Translations under genes and position numbers: made by a program
NCBI GenBank assembly: GCA_945882475.1
Contig: CAMCWJ010000016.1
Coordinates: forward strand, 1 to 19,045
Source: Bifidobacterium breve
GTDB taxonomy: Bacteria > Actinomycetota > Actinomycetes > Mycobacteriales > Mycobacteriaceae
DNA: 19,045 nt
Reading direction: 5' to 3'
In this document: positions 14,788 through 19,045 of the stretch, one piece after another
How the letters are laid out: each line of letters starts with the position of its first letter
Position numbering within the stretch: position 1 is the first letter of the stretch
Notes under the pieces: model-generated
Database searches by the model: none
Told to the model about the DNA's origin: nothing
Seen by the model: the letters and a program-made list of their open reading frames with translations, nothing else

Positions 14788-16523
14788 ACAGCGCGACTGC
14801 ACTTACCGCCACCGGACTGGCGGCGGCGGTGGTGGCCACCCTGGGGTTGGGTGCCTACGGCGTGCGGCTCTCTCGGACGACGTCGGACTTTCTGGTGGCC
14901 TCGCGAACCGTCTCTCCGCGTTGGAACGCCGCCGCGATCTCCGGCGAATACCTCTCGGCCGCTTCATTTCTCGGTGTCGCAGGCCTGATCGCCAAGTACG
15001 GTGCCGACGCGTTGTGGTACCCCGTCGGCTTCACCGCGGGCTACCTGGGCCTGCTGTTCTTCGTCTCGGCACCGTTGCGCCGTTCAGGCGCCTATACCGT
15101 TCCGGACTTCGCCGAGTTCCGCCTTGGCTCCAAGCGGCTGCGCCAGGTTGCCATGGTCGTCGTCGTCGCGATCTGCATCCTCTACCTGGTCCCGCAGTAC
15201 CAGGGCGCCGGCCTGACACTGAACGCCCTCCTCGGGGTTCCGGTGTGGATCGGACCGCTGGCGGTCAGCTCTATCGTCATCGTCAACGTGGTGGGCGGCG
15301 GCATGCGCTCCATCACCTTTGTCCAGGCTTTTCAGTACTGGTTGAAACTCACCGCGATCGCAGTGCCCGCCCTGGCCATCCTCGCGCTGGCAACACCGCA
15401 GACGGGCAGCCTTGGAGCGCCGTTGCCGCCGCGCGTTAGTCATGCCACCACGGTCGCCATCGACGCCGACGTCGTCCTCGACGTCAGCGAGCCCGCCGGC
15501 GTGACGATCAGCGGAGTCGTCGATGGCGACCGAATGGACGGGTTTACGCCGCCGGGTCCCGGACGGCTGAGTATTGCGCGGGGTGCCACGGTGACATTGG
15601 CGCCCGGGGCGTCGACCCCGGTCATCGCCGGCGTTCCCAGGACGGGCGCGGACTGGATTGAGAGCGGGGGCGGCGTTGGTGGGAAGCATCCCCTCTTCCA
15701 AGTCTTCTCGATAATGATCGCCACATTTCTTGGCGCGATGGGCCTGCCTCACCTGCTGGTGCGGTTCTATACCAATCCCGACGGCCGAGCCGCCCGGCGA
15801 ACGGCGCTCGCCGTAATCGCACTACTCTCGGTCTTCTACCTGTTCCCCACCTTGCTCGGTGCATTTACCCGGATCTACCTGCCGCAGTTGCTGATCACCG
15901 GAAAATCCGACGCCGCAGTGCTGTTGCTGCCCTCCGCGGCATTCGGCGGGGTGACCGGACAGTTGCTGGCCGCACTGGTCGCCGCGGGCGCGATCGCGGC
16001 CTTCCTGGCCACCTCCTCGGGCTTGCTGGTCAGTGTCGCCGGCGCGTTGGCCACCGACGTTATGCGTGGCCGGGTTCGGGACTTCCGCATCGCGGCCGTT
16101 GCCGGCGGGTTGGCGCCGATCCCTCTGGCACTGGCCGCCTCGTCGTTCGAGTTGTCCCGCGGAGTGGGCCTGGTGTTCGCAGTGGCGGCTTCGACCCTGT
16201 GCCCACTGCTGGTGCTGGGCATCTGGTGGCGCGGGCTCACCGCCGCGGGCGCGGTGGCCGGACTTGCCGTCGGCGCGGCCTCGTCGGCCGTGGCGACCCT
16301 GCTGGCGGTCACCCGATGGATCGACGAAGACATGGCCCACGGTTGGCCGGCCACACTGGTGGGCTACCCGGCGGCGGTAACGGTGCCGCTTGCCTTCGCC
16401 ACCATGGTGATCGTCAGCAGGGTCACTCCCTGCGCCCCCGCGGCCGACATCGCCCGGATCTTCGCCCGGATGCATCTGCCGGAACGTGCCGGCATGGGTG
16501 TGGAACGACTGCCGCGGGGCTGA
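14784..16523 (+). CDS. sodium:solute symporter family transporter with large outer loop
   Basis: This 579-residue, about 13-helix protein belongs to the sodium:solute symporter family (SSSF, TC 2.A.21), near the cation/acetate symporters. Signatures are SGEYLSAASFLG (53-64), the Na+/substrate region of helix 2, and LPHLLVRFYTNPDGRAARRT (321-340), shared with ActP-type proteins. Residues about 204-303 form a loop of some 100 residues between helices 6 and 7. It is beta-rich in character and predicted to be outside the cytoplasm. Comparable inserts occur in actinobacterial acetate-symporter-like proteins. It starts with TTG, overlapping the previous stop (TTGA), last in an operon with the kinase and regulator. 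The substrate is probably a short carboxylate (acetate, propionate, pyruvate), by family. Confidence 0.9.
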   Translation: MNSATALTATGLAAAVVATLGLGAYGVRLSRTTSDFLVASRTVSPRWNAAAISGEYLSAASFLGVAGLIAKYGADALWYPVGFTAGYLGLLFFVSAPLRRSGAYTVPDFAEFRLGSKRLRQVAMVVVVAICILYLVPQYQGAGLTLNALLGVPVWIGPLAVSSIVIVNVVGGGMRSITFVQAFQYWLKLTAIAVPALAILALATPQTGSLGAPLPPRVSHATTVAIDADVVLDVSEPAGVTISGVVDGDRMDGFTPPGPGRLSIARGATVTLAPGASTPVIAGVPRTGADWIESGGGVGGKHPLFQVFSIMIATFLGAMGLPHLLVRFYTNPDGRAARRTALAVIALLSVFYLFPTLLGAFTRIYLPQLLITGKSDAAVLLLPSAAFGGVTGQLLAALVAAGAIAAFLATSSGLLVSVAGALATDVMRGRVRDFRIAAVAGGLAPIPLALAASSFELSRGVGLVFAVAASTLCPLLVLGIWWRGLTAAGAVAGLAVGAASSAVATLLAVTRWIDEDMAHGWPATLVGYPAAVTVPLAFATMVIVSRVTPCAPAADIARIFARMHLPERAGMGVERLPRG

Positions 16524-16530
16524 ACCCGCG

Positions 16531-16560
16531 ACCGTTCGTCGCCGCACGCCAACCGCTTAC
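16531..16560 (+). promoter_or_regulatory. candidate LytTR regulator binding site (direct repeat)
   Basis: ACCGTTCGT (16531-16539) fits the LytTR half-site consensus at all nine positions. ACCGCTTAC (16552-16560) fits at seven of nine. They are direct repeats with a 12-bp spacer, two helical turns apart, which is the spacing known for LytTR regulators. The pair lies 30 bp upstream of the -35 box of the second symporter operon. Confidence 0.5.
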
Positions 16561-16590
16561 CGCAGGCTTCGGCACTTCACCTTCACCTCC

Positions 16591-16620
16591 TTGGAGCTGT
16601 GATGCACCTCTCACTACGCT
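16591..16620 (+). promoter_or_regulatory. promoter of the second DUF485-symporter operon
   Basis: TTGGAG (16591-16596) and TACGCT (16615-16620) are separated by 18 bp. A start near 16627 would give a leader of about 49 nt ending in a good ribosome site (AGGAG at 16665-16669). Confidence 0.5.
16598..16613. promoter_or_regulatory. CRP-like palindrome inside the promoter spacer
   Basis: TGTGA, six bases, then TCTCA, differs at one base from the CRP pattern TGTGA-N6-TCACA. It lies between the -35 and -10 boxes, where a bound CRP-type protein would be expected to block transcription. Confidence 0.35.
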
Positions 16621-16631
16621 CGGCACACGAT

Positions 16632-16656
16632 CCGGATCACCATCTGGCCGGATCAC
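16632..16656 (+). repeat. 9-bp direct repeat in the operon leader
   Basis: CCGGATCAC occurs at 16632-16640 and 16648-16656, a 16-bp period, just downstream of the predicted transcription start. It could be an operator or chance; no regulator is assigned. Confidence 0.5.
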
Positions 16657-16675
16657 AAGTAGGCAGGAGCCAGCA

Positions 16676-17026
16676 GTGTCCACAACCGACATGCCCGCCC
16701 GGGATACCCACCCCAGCGGTGCGGAGTATCTGGCCGCCCAGGCCAGTCCTGAATTCCAAGAGTTGCGAAGTGCACTGCGTCGCTTTGTGTTTCCGACGAC
16801 GGCCTTCTTCCTGATCTGGTACGCCACCTACGTGTTGCTGGGTGCCTTCGCCCACGACTTCATGGCTACCAAGGTGTTCGGCAACGTCAATGTCGGCCTG
16901 CTCCTCGGACTCGGCCAATTCGTCACGACATTCCTCATCACCGGTCTCTACATCCGATTCGCTAACCGCGAACTCGACCCACGTGCCGCAGCCATCCGCG
17001 CCCGGATGGGAGCAACCGAAGAATGA
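16676..17026 (+). CDS. DUF485 family membrane protein
   Basis: This 116-residue protein has two membrane helices (about 41-60 and 73-95) with the DUF485 features PTTAFFLIWYATYVLLGAFA and GLLLGLGQFVTTFLITGLYI, followed by YIRFANRELDPRAAAIR. DUF485 proteins (YjcH in E. coli, the small protein before MctC in Corynebacterium) are encoded beside acetate/monocarboxylate symporters and are thought to act with them. The GTG at 16676 was chosen because AGGAG lies 6 nt upstream; the frame is open further but shadows the previous gene. The stop overlaps the symporter start (ATGA), so translation is coupled. It has its own promoter in the gap before it. Confidence 0.92.
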   Translation: MSTTDMPARDTHPSGAEYLAAQASPEFQELRSALRRFVFPTTAFFLIWYATYVLLGAFAHDFMATKVFGNVNVGLLLGLGQFVTTFLITGLYIRFANRELDPRAAAIRARMGATEE

Positions 17027-18660
17027 CCCACATCAATCTGCTCGCCGCCGGTGAGAAACTCGGAAACCCGATCGTCAATATCGGCATCTTCCTGACCTTC
17101 GTCGTCATCACGCTGGTCATCGTGGTCCGGGTGGGCCGTCGCAACACCAACGCCGCGGAGTACTTCACCGCCGGCCACGCGTTCACCGGCCGCCAGAACG
17201 GCATCGCGATCGCCGGCGACTACCTGTCGGCGGCAAGCTTCCTCGGCATCGCCGGTGCCATTGCCATCTACGGCTACGACGGCTTCCTCTACTCGATCGG
17301 ATTCCTGGTGGCCTGGCTGGTGGCACTGCTGCTGGTGGCCGAATTGCTGCGCAACACAGGCAAATTCACCATGGCAGACGTCCTGAGCTTTCGGCTAAAG
17401 CAGAAGCCGGTCCGGCTGGCCGCGGCCATCTCGACGATGACGGTGTCGCTGTTCTACCTGCTAGCTCAGATGGCTGGTGCAGGCGGATTGGTGGCGCTGC
17501 TGCTGGACATCCAGGGTCGGGCAGCGCAGTCGCTGGTGATCGCGATCGTCGGCGTCTTGATGATTGTCTACGTTCTGATCGGCGGTATGACCGGCACCAC
17601 CTGGGTGCAGATCATCAAAGCGGTTCTGCTGATCGCCGGCGCCGGTGTCATGACGGTCCTGGTGCTGGCCAAGTTCGGAATGAACATTTCCGACCTGCTG
17701 GGCTCGGCGCAGGAGATGGTGCGCAATGCCACCACCAAGGGCGTCGCGAGCCGCGATGTGCTTGCTCCGGGCGCCCAGTACGGCGCATCGACCACCTCGA
17801 AGATCAACCTGCTCTCGTTGGGCATCGCCCTGGTGCTGGGCACCGCAGGCCTACCGCACGTTCTCATGCGGTTCTACACCGTGCCCACCGCACGGGAGGC
17901 TCGCCGGTCGGTGGTGTGGGCGATCGGGCTCATCGGGGCCTTCTATCTGTTCACCCTCGTTCTGGGATACGGTGCCGCGGCACTGGTTGGGCCCGACACC
18001 ATCCTGAAGGCTCCAGGCGGACAGAACTCCGCTGCCCCACTGCTGGCATTCCAACTCGGCGGCACGATTCTGCTCGGCGTCATCTCGGCGGTCGCGTTCG
18101 CAACGATCCTGGCCGTGGTCGCCGGATTGACCATCACCGCGTCGACGTCGTTCGCCCACGACGTGTACGCCAGCGTGTTGAAGAACCATCAGGTGACCGA
18201 GGACGAGCAGGTGAAGGTTTCCCGTATCGCCGCGGTCGTACTGGGTGTCGCCGCTATCGGCCTGGGCATCCTGGCCAACGGTCAGAATGTGGCGTTCCTG
18301 GTCGCACTCGCGTTCGCGGTCGCCGCCTCGGCGAACCTACCGACCATCCTGTACTCGTTGTATTGGAGGCGGTTCAACACCCGCGGCGCGCTGTGGAGTA
18401 TGTACGGCGGGTTGATCTCCTGCATCGTGCTGATCGTCTTCTCCCCCGCGGTTTCCGGCGCGAAGACCTCGATGATCCCGGGCGCCAATTTCGACTGGTT
18501 TCCGCTGGCCAACCCGGGCATCGTGTCGATCCCGCTGGCGTTCCTGCTCGGCTTCATCGGAACGGTGACATCACCTGACACCGGCGATCCAGAACTCAAC
18601 GCCGAGATGGAGGTACGTTCGCTGACCGGCGTGGGTGCCGAGAAAGCGACGCATCACTGA
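17023..18660 (+). CDS. cation/monocarboxylate symporter (ActP/MctC-like)
   Basis: This 545-residue protein is a SSSF transporter of the ActP/MctC type, which takes up acetate, propionate or pyruvate with Na+ or H+. AGDYLSAASFLG (64-75) and LPHVLMRFYTVPTAREARRS (277-296) are the family signatures. FYLLAQMAGAGGL, GGMTGTTWVQIIKA and ASTSFAHDVYA are also typical. The loop before helix 7 is about 45 residues, less than half that of the other symporter in the window, and the N-terminus extends some 20 residues before helix 1. It overlaps the DUF485 stop by 4 bp. It is probably the catabolic carboxylate importer of the system, controlled from the promoter at 16591-16620. It ends 10 bp before the stop of the opposing DUF5302 gene. 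The exact substrate is not readable from sequence. Confidence 0.94.
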   Translation: MTHINLLAAGEKLGNPIVNIGIFLTFVVITLVIVVRVGRRNTNAAEYFTAGHAFTGRQNGIAIAGDYLSAASFLGIAGAIAIYGYDGFLYSIGFLVAWLVALLLVAELLRNTGKFTMADVLSFRLKQKPVRLAAAISTMTVSLFYLLAQMAGAGGLVALLLDIQGRAAQSLVIAIVGVLMIVYVLIGGMTGTTWVQIIKAVLLIAGAGVMTVLVLAKFGMNISDLLGSAQEMVRNATTKGVASRDVLAPGAQYGASTTSKINLLSLGIALVLGTAGLPHVLMRFYTVPTAREARRSVVWAIGLIGAFYLFTLVLGYGAAALVGPDTILKAPGGQNSAAPLLAFQLGGTILLGVISAVAFATILAVVAGLTITASTSFAHDVYASVLKNHQVTEDEQVKVSRIAAVVLGVAAIGLGILANGQNVAFLVALAFAVAASANLPTILYSLYWRRFNTRGALWSMYGGLISCIVLIVFSPAVSGAKTSMIPGANFDWFPLANPGIVSIPLAFLLGFIGTVTSPDTGDPELNAEMEVRSLTGVGAEKATHH

Positions 18661-18670
18661 TCGGCGGGCG

Positions 18671-18880
18671 CTATCCCCCGCTTCTGCGACGAAACTCCCG
18701 GCGGTTCTCCACCGGGCCGTGCCCCCGGGACTGCTTGCCGACGGCATCTTTGCGATCGGCGGCGACAGCGGACTTCGACTTCTTGCGCTCAAGGGCCTCG
18801 AGGAACTTGCGCTTGGTCTCGTCCTGCGGGGTCTCGTCCTGGTGGGTCTCGTCCTGCGGGTCGGGCTCTGCGTTGGCCAT
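18671..18880 (-). CDS. DUF5302 family small basic protein
   Basis: This 69-residue protein has an acidic N-terminal part (ANAEPDPQDET) with three repeats of Q-D-E-T-x, then a strongly basic part: KRKFLEALERKKSKS and, at the end, ENRREFRRRSGG. This is the layout of actinobacterial DUF5302 proteins, which have no known function; nucleic-acid contact is a guess from the charge. The ATG at 18880 has TACCCT 6 nt upstream, so it is probably leaderless, and an in-frame ATG 28 codons earlier is less likely. The gene overlaps the 3' part of the Rv1155-like reading frame by 92 bp on the same strand in another frame. Confidence 0.78.
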   Translation of the reverse strand: MANAEPDPQDETHQDETPQDETKRKFLEALERKKSKSAVAADRKDAVGKQSRGHGPVENRREFRRRSGG

Positions 18881-19045
18881 CCTCGCAGGGTAGCCCAGCG
18901 CTATGGCGCGCTCCCGGATCAGCGCCGGGAAATCGGCGGATGCCCGGCGGCATACCGTAGACATGGGTGATCGGCAGACGCAGTAGCACCCGCCGGTCGG
19001 TGACCATAGCGGCGCGGTAGTCGTCCCAATCGGGATGTTCGCCGG
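18789..19045 (-). CDS. Rv1155-like F420-dependent PPOX-fold oxidoreductase, 3' part
   Basis: Only the last 85 or so codons are in the window; the 5' end lies beyond base 19045. The visible N-terminal part, GEHPDWDDYRAAMVTDRR followed by VLLRLPITHVYGMPPGIR, matches the C-terminus of M. tuberculosis Rv1155, a split beta-barrel protein of the pyridoxamine-5'-phosphate-oxidase fold that binds F420. Rv1155 ends at PPGMR. Here the frame continues for 48 more residues (RFPGADPG onwards, Arg/Pro/Gly-rich, with a G-R-D repeat) to the TGA at 18789. The next codon after the normal end is CGA, one transition away from TGA. The extension looks like non-conserved readthrough into the DUF5302 gene. Alternatively, a sequencing error could have removed the stop. 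Confidence 0.85.
   Translation of the reverse strand, partial: GEHPDWDDYRAAMVTDRRVLLRLPITHVYGMPPGIRRFPGADPGARHSAGLPCEDGQRRARPAGRDPPGRDPAGRDQAQVPRGP
18815..18859. repeat. three 15-bp tandem units
   Basis: Three 15-nt units (18815-18829, 18830-18844 and 18845-18859) share GGTCTCGTCCTG. They encode QDETx in the DUF5302 frame and GRDPx in the overlapping Rv1155-like extension. Confidence 0.8.
18887..18892 (-). promoter_or_regulatory. leaderless -10 for the DUF5302 gene
   Basis: TACCCT (TANNNT) ends 6 nt before the ATG at 18880, inside the extended 3' end of the Rv1155-like reading frame. There is no clear Shine-Dalgarno sequence. Confidence 0.45.

Overview
The window is high-GC chromosomal DNA from a mycobacterium, most likely a non-tuberculosis Mycolicibacterium/Mycobacterium. 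It encodes recognisable orthologues of mshB, lpqW, typA, mutT2 and pimE. Read on the minus strand it is collinear with the M. tuberculosis stretch Rv1155 to Rv1171, with some blocks missing and others added. Several genes also show the typical mycobacterial leaderless pattern, in which a TANNNT -10 element lies 5-8 nt before the start codon. No tRNA, rRNA, IS element, prophage or CRISPR array was found.

Left part (1-4089). The 3' end of a gene for an Ala/Thr/Pro-rich protein is followed by a convergent pair: mshB (mycothiol biosynthesis) and a small four-helix membrane protein (Rv1171-like). Divergent from mshB is a two-gene unit, a ClC-type chloride channel/antiporter homologue and a secreted protein with an Ala/Arg-rich tail. 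The 3' end of the secreted-protein gene carries a 34-bp tandem duplication.

Middle part (4090-12316). lpqW and typA are on the minus strand, followed by mutT2, which is divergent from a pterin-4a-carbinolamine dehydratase gene across a perfectly symmetric 24-bp gap. pimE overlaps the dehydratase gene tail to tail. Two secreted Ala/Pro-rich proteins (Rv1158c/Rv1157c-like) are divergent from pimE. A convergent minus-strand pair follows: a helix-hairpin-helix protein (Rv1156-like) and a 48-residue DUF1059 protein. narGHJI, which lies between mutT2 and typA in M. tuberculosis, is absent here. PimE (polar PIM synthesis) and LpqW (which steers PIM intermediates towards LM/LAM) both act at the same branch point of envelope glycolipid synthesis.

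Right part (12394-18660). This is the most system-like region. A LytS-type sensor kinase, a LytTR response regulator, a divergent DUF485-like membrane protein and a sodium:solute symporter are joined by overlapping start/stop codons. A second, canonical DUF485 plus ActP/MctC-like symporter operon follows. The 152-bp gap before the second operon holds a LytTR-type direct repeat with the expected 12-bp spacer, a -35/-10 promoter and a CRP-like palindrome between the promoter elements. I infer that the two-component system senses a small carboxylate (acetate, pyruvate or similar) and controls the second transporter, with a carbon-status input.

Right edge (18671-19045). A small DUF5302 protein gene overlaps the 3' end of an Rv1155-like F420-dependent oxidoreductase gene. 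The oxidoreductase has apparently lost its usual stop codon and runs on through the small gene in another frame.
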